A stretch of 64,000 nt of DNA from Azospirillaceae bacterium (GCA_028283825.1 JAPWJW010000003.1:1325501-1389500); one strand, 5' to 3'. Positions 44,058 to 52,120 are shown, counted from the first letter of the stretch. Numbers and translations: made by a program. Notes: generated from the sequence alone by a model not told the origin.

Positions 44058-45071
44058 TTAAATCTTCACCAGCGCCTTGCCCAGGTTCTTGCCCTGCAGC
44101 ATGCCCAGGAAGGCGGAGACCGCGTTCTCCAGCCCCTCGGTCACGTCCTCGCGATAGCGCAGCGTGCCGTCCTTCACCAGGGCGCCAACCTCTTCCAGGA
44201 AGGCGTCGTTGCGGTGCCAGTGGTCGGAGACGATGAAGCCCTGGACGTGCAGGCGGCGGGTCAGCATGGCCGTCAGCAGCGCCGGCGCCCGGTCGGGACC
44301 GGCCGGCGGCGTGGCGTCATTGATGCTGCCGATACGGCCGCACAGGGGCACGCGGGCGAAGGTGTTCAGCAGGTCGAACACGGCGTCGGTCACCCGGCCG
44401 CCGACATTGTCGAAATAGACATCGACGCCGTTGGGGCAGGCGGCGGCCAGCGCGTCCTTGAAGTCGGCGGCCTTGTAGTCGACACAGGCGTCGAAGCCCA
44501 GTTCATCCACCACATAGGCGCACTTCTCCGCCCCGCCGGCGATGCCGACGGCGCGGGCACCCTTGCGCTTGGCCAGTTGGCCGACGACGGAACCGACGGC
44601 ACCGGCCGCGGCCGACACCACCACCGTCTCACCCGCCTTGGGCTGGCCTATGTCGTAGAGGCCGACATAGGCGGTCAGGCCCGGCATGCCCAGCACGCCC
44701 AGGGCCGCGGTCACGGGCAGGCCGTCCTCGACCTCCAGCTTGTGCACGGACTTGGCGCCGGCGACGGCGTATTCCTGCCAGCCGGAGTTGGACAGCACCA
44801 ATTCGCCCCGCTGGAAACCGGGGACGTTGGACTCGATCACCTCGGCGATGGTGCCGCCGACCATCAGGCCGCCGACCTCGATGGGCGGGGTGTAGGACTT
44901 GGCGGCACTCATGCGGGCGCGCATGTAGGGGTCAAGCGACAGCCACCGTGTCTTCAGCAGCATCTGGCCGGGACCCGCGACGGGGATGGAGGCTTGCTCC
45001 ACCCCGAAGTTCTGTTCTGTCGGGAGCCCCTCGGGGCGCGAGGCCAGAACAATCCTGCGGTTCAGCGGCAT
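44058..45071 (-). CDS. NADP-dependent oxidoreductase (MDR, CurA/prostaglandin-reductase type)
   Basis: 337 residues from ATG 45071, with AGGAA five bases upstream. Zinc-free medium-chain dehydrogenase/reductase: N-terminal LNRRIVLASRPEGLPTEQNF, SLDPYMRARMS, the GMPGLTAYVGL segment and the nucleotide-binding AAAGAVGSVVGQLAKRKGA, all typical of the CurA/leukotriene B4 dehydrogenase group. It reduces the double bond of alpha,beta-unsaturated ketones with NADPH. Converges on the PfpI-family gene. Confidence 0.92.
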   Translation of the reverse strand: MPLNRRIVLASRPEGLPTEQNFGVEQASIPVAGPGQMLLKTRWLSLDPYMRARMSAAKSYTPPIEVGGLMVGGTIAEVIESNVPGFQRGELVLSNSGWQEYAVAGAKSVHKLEVEDGLPVTAALGVLGMPGLTAYVGLYDIGQPKAGETVVVSAAAGAVGSVVGQLAKRKGARAVGIAGGAEKCAYVVDELGFDACVDYKAADFKDALAAACPNGVDVYFDNVGGRVTDAVFDLLNTFARVPLCGRIGSINDATPPAGPDRAPALLTAMLTRRLHVQGFIVSDHWHRNDAFLEEVGALVKDGTLRYREDVTEGLENAVSAFLGMLQGKNLGKALVKI

Positions 45072-45282
45072 GTCTTTCCTCATTCCTTCAGGGAAGGGCG
45101 CGCCCCCTACCGGGCGGCCCATTATCGGTCTGTTGCCCGGCCTTGTTGTCCGGGGCGCAAACCTTAGCCCAGGGTCAAGGCGCCCGTGAAATGCCGTTGG
45201 CGCAACCCCCTGTCGCGGCCGGCCTCAATTCTGGGCTGTCTTTCCATCACCGGCCACCGCATGGGAGGGCGCCACGCGCGCG

Positions 45283-45324
45283 CAAAAAAACCCGGCCGCG
45301 ACAGGACGTGGCCGGGTCTTTTTC
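45283..45324. terminator. Bidirectional terminator next to phaR
   Basis: ACCCGGCC (45290-45297) and GGCCGGGT (45310-45317), flanked by A7 on one side and a CTTTTT run on the other. It serves phaR on the minus strand. Confidence 0.75.
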
Positions 45325-45360
45325 GATACTGGCAAAATGGATCAGCCCGTCAGGGCCGGA

Positions 45361-45987
45361 TCATTCCGGCTTGCGGGTCGTCAGCGTGGTCAGCGACACC
45401 AGCTGCTGCTGCAGTTCGTCCAGCCGCTTCTGCAGCTCGTCGAACTTGCCCTCGCCGCCGCCGGACGCCGTCTTGGGCCGGGGCGTCTCGGACGTGCCTT
45501 CAGACTTGCCCCCCTCGGCACCGGCCAGGGGGGAGAACATGCGCATGGCCCGTTCGAACATGGCCACGTTCTGCTTGCCCACTTCCTCGAACGAGCCGAA
45601 GGGGAACATGCCGCCCAGGGTGTTCTGGAAATAGTCCCGCATCTTCTCGTGATTACGGGTGAACGACTGCATGCTGTATTCCAGGTACTTCGGCACCATC
45701 CACTGCATGTTGTCGCCGTACAGGCTGATCAACTGGCGCAGGAAACCGATGGGCAGCAGGTTCTGCCCGCCCTTGGATTCCTCTTCGACGATGATCTGCG
45801 TCAGCACCGACCGCGTGATGTCGTCACCCGACTTCGCGTCGTAGACGACGAAATCGACCCCGTCCTTCACCATCTGGCACAGATGGTCCAGGGTCACGTA
45901 CGAACTGGTGGCGGTGTTGTAGAGACGCCGATTGGCGTACTTCTTGATCGTGATCGGCGCGGGCTTGGTGTCTTCTTTGTCGACCAT
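45361..45987 (-). CDS. phaR: Polyhydroxyalkanoate synthesis repressor PhaR
   Basis: 208 residues from ATG 45987. It has the PHB/PHA accumulation regulator DNA-binding domain (ITIKKYANRRLYNTATSSYV; GVDFVVYDAKSGDDITRSVL) and the PHB-binding domain (LPIGFLRQLISLYGDNMQWM; PKYLEYSMQSF), ending in a coiled coil. It represses phasin and its own gene until PHB granules titrate it. Matching GTGC-N3-GCAC dyads lie upstream of this gene and of the phasin gene at 11287. Divergent from the phaC-like locus. Confidence 0.95.
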   Translation of the reverse strand: MVDKEDTKPAPITIKKYANRRLYNTATSSYVTLDHLCQMVKDGVDFVVYDAKSGDDITRSVLTQIIVEEESKGGQNLLPIGFLRQLISLYGDNMQWMVPKYLEYSMQSFTRNHEKMRDYFQNTLGGMFPFGSFEEVGKQNVAMFERAMRMFSPLAGAEGGKSEGTSETPRPKTASGGGEGKFDELQKRLDELQQQLVSLTTLTTRKPE

Positions 45988-46027
45988 AGGCGGCGTTTCC
46001 CGGCGATGTTTAACACCCGCATGACGG

Positions 46028-46068
46028 GTGCACTGCACATAGCTAATCCATGCGGTGCGGCACGTGCA
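46028..46068. promoter_or_regulatory. Candidate PhaR operators between phaR and phaC-like genes
   Basis: GTGCACTGCAC (46028-46038) has the same half-sites as the phasin-gene dyad. A second cluster, TGCGGTGCGGCACGTGCA (46051-46068), contains GTGC-G-GCAC. Placement suits autoregulation of phaR and control of the divergent operon. Confidence 0.55.
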
Positions 46069-46160
46069 AGCATCCTGCCAGGAACCAATGCGCGTATGAC
46101 CTTCCGCCAGCGCGGCCGGCCCGCTTTGCGGCGGCGGCCGACCCCGTGTAAAGTCGCCCC

Positions 46161-46730
46161 ATGCCGCGCAAGCCATCCCCGCCCCCGCCCCCTTCAGACC
46201 ACCCGGCCGACGGCGCCGCGGGTGAGCCGCCCAGCCTGGACGCGCTGGCCCGGCGCTACATGGATCTGTGGCAGGACCAGTGGGCCGCGGTGGCCGCCGA
46301 CCCGGACATGACCAGCACCTTCGCACGCCTGGTGCGCACCCTGGGCCAGGCCGCCTGGCCGCCCGGAAACCCCTTCACCACCGCCCAGAACGGCGCCCCG
46401 GGCGGGGCCGGCGCCTGGATGGCGGGGGCGCCCTTCCTCTCCCCCTCCTCTTTCCCATGGGGGTCCCATGCCGGCACACACACCACCACCGCCGCCACCG
46501 CGGCCACGACAGGGGCCACGCCCGCTGGCGACGCATCTGACGGCGGCGATGGCCGTCTTGCTGAATTCGCGGAACGGATTGCCCTTCTTGAACGGCAAGC
46601 TCGCCGATCTGGCGCAAAGAGCTGGAACCAAGGCGGAGCCAACTGCAGGCCGACCTCGCCGGCGCCGACCCTGATGCCCTGGCCCAGGCGATTGACCGGG
46701 AAACCCGGCGCCGACTCGACACCTTCCTGA
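46161..46730 (+). CDS. N-terminal part of phaC-like locus (PHA synthase-associated), frame probably disrupted
   Basis: 189 residues as read. The first 145 look genuine: SLDALARRYMDLWQDQWAAV, a Pro/Gly/Ala linker, then a coiled coil RLAEFAERIALLERQ. After this the frame becomes unnatural (SWNQGGANCRPTSP). Frame +2 continues the heptads as KLADLAQRAGTKAEP, and a third frame reads QLQADLAGADPDALAQAIDR into the hydrolase part. So the region 46585-46620 appears to contain one or two indels. It may be an independent small PHA-associated protein or the N-terminus of one synthase gene. Confidence 0.5.
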   Translation: MPRKPSPPPPPSDHPADGAAGEPPSLDALARRYMDLWQDQWAAVAADPDMTSTFARLVRTLGQAAWPPGNPFTTAQNGAPGGAGAWMAGAPFLSPSSFPWGSHAGTHTTTAATAATTGATPAGDASDGGDGRLAEFAERIALLERQARRSGAKSWNQGGANCRPTSPAPTLMPWPRRLTGKPGADSTPS

Positions 46731-46759
46731 CCGGGCTGGAACGATACCGCCACAGCCCC

Positions 46760-47737
46760 GTGCGCCGCGACGTGGATGACCCATCGGCCGTGTGGACGGA
46801 GGGCGGGTCCCGCCTGCTGGCGTATGGCCACCCGGACGCCACCGGCCCCGTGCTGCTGTTCGTGCCCTCGCTGGTCAACCGGGGTTATGTGCTGGACCTG
46901 TCGGCGCGCAAAAGCCTGGTGCGCTGGCTGGCGGGCCAGGGCCAATCCGTCGGCGGTTTCCGCCCCTATCTGCTGGATTGGGGATCGCCAGGGGCGGAGG
47001 AGCGCGGGTTCGACCTGACCGACTATGTCGATGGCCGCCTGTCACGCGCCATCGACGCCGTGCGCGCCCTGGCGCCCGACCGGCGGCCGTCCCTGATCGG
47101 CTATTGCATGGGCGGCACCCTGGCGGCGGCGGCGGCCGTCCTGCGGCCTGACCAGGTCTCATCCCTGGTGCTGCTGGCGGCACCCTGGGATTTCCACGCC
47201 GACGACCAGGCGGCGGCCTTGCGTGCGGCATCCCTGCTGCCGCTGATGGAACCGGCGCTGACCTGGCTGGGGGAAATGCCGGTGGACATGATCCAGTTCC
47301 TGTTCGCCGGCCTGGATCCCCTGCTGGCCCTGCGCAAGTTCAGCCGCTATGCCGGCCTGGTTCCGGAAGGCCAGGAGGCGCAGGACTTCGTGGCACTGGA
47401 GGACTGGCTGAACGACGGCGTGCCACTGGCGGCCGGCGTGGCGCGCGAATGCCTGGGCGGCTGGTACGGCCGCAACGACCCGGCGGCAGGGTCCTGGCGC
47501 ATCGGCGACCAGGTCATCGACCCGGCCACGCTGACCCTGCCCACCCTGGCCATCATCCCGGCCCGCGACCGCATCGTGCCGCCGGGTGCCGCCCGCGCCC
47601 TGGCCCAGGCCATCCCCGGCGCCGACATGCTGGAACCCCGCCTGGGCCACATCGGCATGGTGGTCAGCGCCGGCGCCCCCACCGAGGTGTGGGCGCCGCT
47701 GGCCGACTGGCTGGTGAGTAACGCGCACGGCGTTTGA
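46760..47737 (+). CDS. PhaC-like polyhydroxyalkanoate synthase / alpha-beta hydrolase
   Basis: 325 residues from GTG 46760, but homologous-looking sequence in the same frame extends upstream to about 46592 (ALAQAIDRETRRRLDTFLTG), so the real start is earlier or lost by frameshift. PHA synthase features: FVPSLVNRGYVLDL, the Cys box GYCMGG (a lipase-like GxCxG), the acid in IIPARDRIVPP and the His in GHIGMVV. It polymerises hydroxyacyl-CoA to PHB on granules. It lies beside phaR, as in relatives. Much shorter than class I PhaC (about 590 residues). Confidence 0.78.
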   Translation: MRRDVDDPSAVWTEGGSRLLAYGHPDATGPVLLFVPSLVNRGYVLDLSARKSLVRWLAGQGQSVGGFRPYLLDWGSPGAEERGFDLTDYVDGRLSRAIDAVRALAPDRRPSLIGYCMGGTLAAAAAVLRPDQVSSLVLLAAPWDFHADDQAAALRAASLLPLMEPALTWLGEMPVDMIQFLFAGLDPLLALRKFSRYAGLVPEGQEAQDFVALEDWLNDGVPLAAGVARECLGGWYGRNDPAAGSWRIGDQVIDPATLTLPTLAIIPARDRIVPPGAARALAQAIPGADMLEPRLGHIGMVVSAGAPTEVWAPLADWLVSNAHGV

Positions 47738-47751
47738 ACGGCCCCGTTCAA
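47734..47751. terminator. Hairpin at the end of the phaC-like gene
   Basis: TTGAACGG / CCGTTCAA with a 2-base loop; the stem includes the stop codon. No T-run. Confidence 0.4.
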
Positions 47752-47758
47752 GCGCCGT

Positions 47759-47868
47759 CCCTCAATCGCCGGGCGCCGGCATTCGCCGGCTTGGCTCACG
47801 GGCCTGACCGGCCCGGGCCGGCCGTCGCCGACCTGCCTACGGCATGAGCATCATCTCATGCCGTAGGC
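47759..47868 (-). repeat. Structured intergenic repeat, copy 5 (diverged, minus strand)
   Basis: Read on the minus strand: an accessory hairpin of 14 bp (GCCTACGGCATGAG / CTCATGCCGTAGGC, 47835-47868), a GGGCC-GGTCA-GGCCC hairpin in place of stem B, then stem C GCCGGC-GAAT-GCCGGC, GCCCGGCG and TTGAGGG. The last ~35 bases are nearly identical to copy 3. It starts seven bases after the GST stop, in the same orientation as that gene. Confidence 0.6.
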
Positions 47869-47875
47869 TCAGGAC

Positions 47876-48514
47876 TTAACTTCCCTGGTCGTAGCGATAG
47901 GGCCCGCCCTTTTCCACCGCCGCGCGGTAGGCCGGACGGGCCTGGATGCGGGACAGGAAGTCGGCCAGGTGGGGGAAAGCGGCGCGGGCCTCGGATGCCG
48001 ACAGGGCGGCTTCCACCGGAAAACTCATCTGGATGTCGGCAGCACTGAAGGCATCGCCCAGGAACCAGGGGGCCTTGGCCAGTTCGCCGTCCATGTAGCC
48101 CAGATGATTGGCCATCTCACTGCCGATGCGGGGCAGCAGGGGGCCCGCCGCGTCACCCAGGCGGCTGGTGTACAGCTTCAGCAGCAGGGGCAGCATGGCC
48201 GAGCCTTCGGCATAATGCATCCAGTGCAGGTAGCGCGCCTGCGCGGCGCGGTCGTCCGCCGCCGGGGCCAGCCGGCCCGCCCCATGGAAGCGCACCAGGT
48301 AATCGATGATGGCGCCCGATTCCGCCAGCACCAGGCCGTCCACCTCCACCACCGGCGACTTGCCCAGCGGGTGGATGCCCTTCAGCGCCGGGGGCGCCAG
48401 CTGGGTGGCGGGATCGCGTTCATACCGCACCACGTCGTAGGGCAGTTCCAGTTCCTCCAGCGCCCACAGCACGCGCTGGGACCGGGAATGGTTCAGGTGA
48501 TGCACAATGATCAT
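47876..48514 (-). CDS. Glutathione S-transferase family protein
   Basis: 212 residues. Thioredoxin-like N-domain with the N-terminal Ser region (HHLNHSRSQRVLWALEELEL), cis-Pro in GKSPVVEVDG and the ES motif in LAESGAIIDYL, followed by an all-helical C-domain (YLHWMHYAEGSAMLPLLLKL; FSAADIQMSFPVEAA). Conjugates glutathione to electrophiles or reduces peroxides; the substrate is unknown. Lies 45 bases downstream of the HIT gene on the same strand. Confidence 0.92.
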   Translation of the reverse strand: MIIVHHLNHSRSQRVLWALEELELPYDVVRYERDPATQLAPPALKGIHPLGKSPVVEVDGLVLAESGAIIDYLVRFHGAGRLAPAADDRAAQARYLHWMHYAEGSAMLPLLLKLYTSRLGDAAGPLLPRIGSEMANHLGYMDGELAKAPWFLGDAFSAADIQMSFPVEAALSASEARAAFPHLADFLSRIQARPAYRAAVEKGGPYRYDQGS

Positions 48515-48559
48515 GGGGGCGCCCTCCGCTTGTTGTTAATTCGCGTCGATACGAACGGC

Positions 48560-48979
48560 TCACAGATCCAGATCAGCCGCCAGTCTCAAAGCCAGTGCCT
48601 CCGCCTCACCGGCGGCATAGGCACGGTCGTGGCCTGAGCCCCAGATGGGGCCGGGCCAGGCGGCGTCGCCCCGGGTGCGGGCAACGATATGGACATGCAA
48701 CTGCGGCACCATGTTGCCGATGGCCGCCACGTTCAGCTTGTCCGGGCTGAACGCCGCTTCCGCCACGACGGAAACCTGGGTGATCTCCGCCATCAGCCGG
48801 GCCTGGTCGCCAGGGGTCAGGCGATGGATCTCCACGGCACCGGCGCGGCGCGGCACCAGGATCAGCCAGGGCCAGCAGGCGTTCCGGGACAGCAGCACGC
48901 GGCAGAGGGACAGATCACCCACCGCCACCGTGTCCGCGGCCAGCCGTTCATGCAGCAGGAATTCAGGATCGCTTGTCAT
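48560..48979 (-). CDS. HIT family protein
   Basis: 139 residues from ATG 48979 (a GTG lies three bases earlier). HIT domain with the nucleotide-binding histidine triad QLHVHIVAR and the substrate region SRNACWPWLILVPRR. Members hydrolyse or transfer nucleotides (AMP-lysine, Ap4A). Here HVHIV has only two of the usual three spaced His (HxHxH), with Val replacing the third; that is common in this DUF/HIT subgroup. Probably co-transcribed with the GST gene. Confidence 0.85.
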   Translation of the reverse strand: MTSDPEFLLHERLAADTVAVGDLSLCRVLLSRNACWPWLILVPRRAGAVEIHRLTPGDQARLMAEITQVSVVAEAAFSPDKLNVAAIGNMVPQLHVHIVARTRGDAAWPGPIWGSGHDRAYAAGEAEALALRLAADLDL

Positions 48980-49327
48980 CACCGGAAAATCCGTCCTATG
49001 GCATTGCCTCAGGCAACGCCGGGCCTTGAGCGAAGCGGGCGCCAGCCGGGCGGTCTGACCGCTTTAGCCCTGGACGCCGCCGATGGGATGGCTATGTACT
49101 ACTGCCCGGCGGGGGCGGAAATGGACTTTGCTGGCCTTGGGGCCAGCGGTTCCATAAAATTGCCCCATAGTCGTGTCATCAGGTCGGGTGGATGTCTCCG
49201 GGGGCCGGGAACATCCGCCTGAAACACCCACTGGGAACATCCAGGTTTATCCGCAGTTTATCGTTTCGCCTTTCCGGCATTTCCTTCCATCTCTGGTCGC
49301 GCCGTTCAGGGGCAGGGGTCGTTCACA
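48980..49327. promoter_or_regulatory. Intergenic region with tandem GGGAACATCC repeats upstream of ndvB-like gene
   Basis: 348 bases with no credible gene. GGGAACATCC occurs twice, at 49207-49216 and 49233-49242 (26 bp apart), and the inverted core GGATGT lies just before. The repeats are about 90-120 bp before the glucan synthase start, so a regulator site is likely. Nothing else was recognised. Confidence 0.45.
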
Positions 49328-50599
49328 ATGCGTAAGATTTTGAGGATGCAGAAATCCGCCTGGGCGGTCCTGCTTCTTCTGGTGCTGGGCAACATCGGCG
49401 CGTGGGCGGTGGTGAACCGCCCGGTCAGCGAACGCCCGTGGGCCGGCACCATCGCCGGCGTGGCCTTCGTGCCCTTCCAGGCCGACCAGAGCCCGCAGAA
49501 CGGCGATTCCCCGACCGCCGACGACATCCGCCGCGACCTGGACGTGGTGGCGCCGCACGTGCAGTCCATCCGCACCTACCAGGTGGGGAACGGCATCGAC
49601 CAGGTGGCGCCCATCGCCCTGGAACGTTATCCCAACCTGACCGTCACCCAGGGCGCCTGGCTGGCCAAGGACCCGGCCGCCAATGAGGTGGAGTTGGCGG
49701 GCCTGGTGCGGGTCGCCCGCGCCAACGCCAACGTGAAGCGCGTCATGGTCGGCAATGAGGTGCTGTTCCGCGACGACTTCAGCGTCACCCAGCTGATCGA
49801 CTACATCCAGCGGGTGAAGCGCCAGGTGAACGTGCCGGTGTCGACGGCCGAGCCGTCCTATGTCTGGATCGACCACCCGGAACTGGCCGAGGCCTGCGAC
49901 TTCATCACCATCCACCTGCTGCCCTACTGGAACAAGGTGTCGGTGGACCGCGCGGTGGACGATGCCATGGCGGCCTACCGCCAGGTGCAGGAACGCTATC
50001 CCAACAAGCACATCCTGATCGGCGAGACCGGCTGGCCGTCCGACGGCGCCTATCGCGGTGCCGCCGAGGCCGGCCTGATCAACGAAGCCAAGTACATCCG
50101 CAGCTTCCTGAACATCGCGGGCCAGCAGCGCCTGGATTTCTACATCATGGAAGCGTTCGACCAGCCGTGGAAGCGGTCGCTGGGCGGCACGGCAGAGACC
50201 AGCTGGGGCATCTGGGACGCCCATCGCCACCAGAAATTCCCCATGGTCGGCGGCATCCTGGAGGTGCCGTCGTGGCGGGTGCTGTGCGCCATCGCCACCG
50301 CGCTGGCCTTCTGCCCCATGTTCTTCTTCGTGCTGAGCCGCAACGACCTGAAGCCGCGCGGCCAGCTGTTCTACGGCTTCCTGATCCAGACGGTGGCGTC
50401 CGTGCTGGTGTGGACCGGCACCCAGGCCCTGACCGTGGGCATGGGCACCCTGTCCTTCACCGCCTTCATGGTGCTGATCTTCGCGCAGCTGATCCTGTTC
50501 GCCGTCATGCTGATCGACGGCCTGGAACTGACGGAGGTGGTGTGGACCCAGCGCTGGAAGCGGCGCTACACCCCGGTGCGCGAGCCGCTGGGCGACTAA
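49328..50599 (+). CDS. GH17-domain N-terminal half of NdvB-like beta-glucan synthase
   Basis: 423 residues: a membrane anchor (AWAVLLLLVLGNIGAWAVV), then a GH17 barrel with acid/base Glu144 in MVGNEVLFR and nucleophile Glu233 in IGETGWPSDG, then about four TM helices. In Pseudomonas NdvB the same GH17 domain is fused to a GT2 synthase and acts as a beta-glucanosyltransferase in cyclic/periplasmic glucan synthesis. Here the frame ends at TAA 50597-50599, and a GT2 domain starts 11 bases later in another frame. The two halves are probably one gene broken by a single-base insertion. Confidence 0.82.
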   Translation: MRKILRMQKSAWAVLLLLVLGNIGAWAVVNRPVSERPWAGTIAGVAFVPFQADQSPQNGDSPTADDIRRDLDVVAPHVQSIRTYQVGNGIDQVAPIALERYPNLTVTQGAWLAKDPAANEVELAGLVRVARANANVKRVMVGNEVLFRDDFSVTQLIDYIQRVKRQVNVPVSTAEPSYVWIDHPELAEACDFITIHLLPYWNKVSVDRAVDDAMAAYRQVQERYPNKHILIGETGWPSDGAYRGAAEAGLINEAKYIRSFLNIAGQQRLDFYIMEAFDQPWKRSLGGTAETSWGIWDAHRHQKFPMVGGILEVPSWRVLCAIATALAFCPMFFFVLSRNDLKPRGQLFYGFLIQTVASVLVWTGTQALTVGMGTLSFTAFMVLIFAQLILFAVMLIDGLELTEVVWTQRWKRRYTPVREPLGD

Positions 50600-50609
50600 T
50601 GCGCCCAAG

Positions 50610-51938
50610 GTGTCCATCCATGTGCCCTGCTATAACGAGCCGCCGCACATGGTGATCGAGACCTTGAACGCGCTGGCGGCCATGGACTACCCCAACTTCG
50701 AAGTCCTGGTGATCGACAACAACACCAAGGACGAGGCCGTCTGGCGCCCGCTGGAGGAATACTGCGTCAAGCTGGGGCCGCGTTTCCGCTTCTTCCACCT
50801 GCCGCGCTGGCCGGGCTTCAAGGGCGGGGCGCTGAACTTCGGCCTGTCGGTCACGGCACCGGACGTGGAGGTGGTGGGCGTCATCGACAGTGACTATCAG
50901 GTCACGCCCGATTGGTTGTCGGCCACCATTCCCTATTTCAAGCGGCCGGAAGTGGGCTTCGTGCAGTCGCCGCAGGACTACCGCGACTGGTCGGACGACA
51001 CCTTCAAGTCGATGATCAACTGGGAATACCAGGGCTTTTTCCATATCGGCATGATCCAGCGGAACGAGCGCAACGCCATCATCCAGCACGGCACCATGAC
51101 CCTGGTGCGCAAGAGCGCCCTGGACGGCGTGGGCCGCTGGGCCGAGTGGTGCATCTGTGAGGATTCCGAACTGGGCCTGCGCCTGTTCGAGGAGAAGCTG
51201 GAGGCGGTCTACATGCCCGACAGCTTCGGCCAGGGCCTGGTTCCCGACAGCTTCGCCGGCTACAAGACCCAGCGCTTCCGCTGGGCCTATGGCGCGGTGC
51301 AGATCCTGAAGCGCCATTGGCGCGAGATGACGCCGGGCGCCACCAAGCTGACCTTCGGGCAGAAGTACCACTTCATCACCGGCTGGCTGCCCTGGTTCGC
51401 AGACGCCGCCCACATGGGCTTCGTCGTCGGCGGCATCGTCTGGTCGCTGGGCCTGCTGCTGCTGCCGCAGTGGATCGAGTTCCCGCCCACCGTCTTCATC
51501 CTGCCCACGCTCAGCGTCTTCTTCTTCAAGGTGCTGTGCGGCCTGTGGCTGTATGGCGAGCGGGTGAAGTGCCGCTTCATCGACAAGCTGGGCGCCGCCG
51601 TGGCCGGCATGGCCCTGACCCACACCGTGGGCCGCGCCGTGTGGGTGGGCCTGTTCACCAAGGGCCGCCCCTTCGTGCGCACGCCCAAGTGCGAGGACCA
51701 GCCCGCCCTGGTGCAGGGCATCCTGCACGCCCGGGAAGAGGTGGGGCTGATGCTGGGCCTGTGGCTGGCCGCCGCCGCCATCGCCCTACTGAAGGGCAGC
51801 GACAACCGCGACGCCTATGTCTGGTCCACCATGCTGGTGGTCCAGTCCTTCCCCTATATCGCGGCCCTGTTCCTCAGCATCCTGAACGCCCTGCCCAAGC
51901 CCCGCGGCACGGAGGCCGCCCCCGCCGCAGCGGAGTGA
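50610..51938 (+). CDS. GT2-domain C-terminal half of NdvB-like beta-glucan synthase
   Basis: 442 residues from GTG 50610. Family 2 glycosyltransferase: VSIHVPCYNEPPHMVIETLN, the DxD site in VIDSDYQV, ICEDSELGLR and the QRFRW motif, followed by five or six TM helices. It should polymerise glucose from UDP-glucose across the inner membrane. The start lies inside the first beta-strand of the domain; reading upstream in this frame gives ATNAPKVSIHVPCYNEPP, so the natural N-terminus is in the GH17 half. Its 3' untranslated region carries copy 3 of the structured repeat and a terminator. Confidence 0.87.
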   Translation: MSIHVPCYNEPPHMVIETLNALAAMDYPNFEVLVIDNNTKDEAVWRPLEEYCVKLGPRFRFFHLPRWPGFKGGALNFGLSVTAPDVEVVGVIDSDYQVTPDWLSATIPYFKRPEVGFVQSPQDYRDWSDDTFKSMINWEYQGFFHIGMIQRNERNAIIQHGTMTLVRKSALDGVGRWAEWCICEDSELGLRLFEEKLEAVYMPDSFGQGLVPDSFAGYKTQRFRWAYGAVQILKRHWREMTPGATKLTFGQKYHFITGWLPWFADAAHMGFVVGGIVWSLGLLLLPQWIEFPPTVFILPTLSVFFFKVLCGLWLYGERVKCRFIDKLGAAVAGMALTHTVGRAVWVGLFTKGRPFVRTPKCEDQPALVQGILHAREEVGLMLGLWLAAAAIALLKGSDNRDAYVWSTMLVVQSFPYIAALFLSILNALPKPRGTEAAPAAAE

Positions 51939-51974
51939 AACCAGCGGCCTAAGATTCCCTCTTGGGTCGCCATA

Positions 51975-52073
51975 GGCCCCGACTGGGGCCGCCGGACCTT
52001 TTCGGGGAAGCCGTAGGCGGACTGAAAAGGGAGGAAGCCCAGCCGGCGAATGCCGGCGCCCGGCGACTGAGGG
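51975..52073 (+). repeat. Structured intergenic repeat, copy 3 (3' UTR of glucan synthase)
   Basis: Stem A GGCCCC-GACT-GGGGCC; closing stem GCCGG (51991) with CCGGC; stem B CCTTTTC with GAAAAGG; inner GCC-GTA-GGC; stem C GCCGGC-GAAT-GCCGGC; 3' end CTGAGGG. It starts 36 nt after the stop codon and is followed directly by an intrinsic terminator, so it is part of the transcript. No accessory hairpin is seen. Confidence 0.78.
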
Positions 52074-52080
52074 ACGAAAT

Positions 52081-52120
52081 AAAGGGCGGCGGCGCCAAAA
52101 CCGCCGCCCTTTTCCTTTTG
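52081..52120 (+). terminator. Intrinsic terminator after glucan synthase
   Basis: GGGCGGCGG (52084-52092) and CCGCCGCCC (52101-52109), followed by TTTTCCTTTT; flanking A-runs make it bidirectional. Confidence 0.85.
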
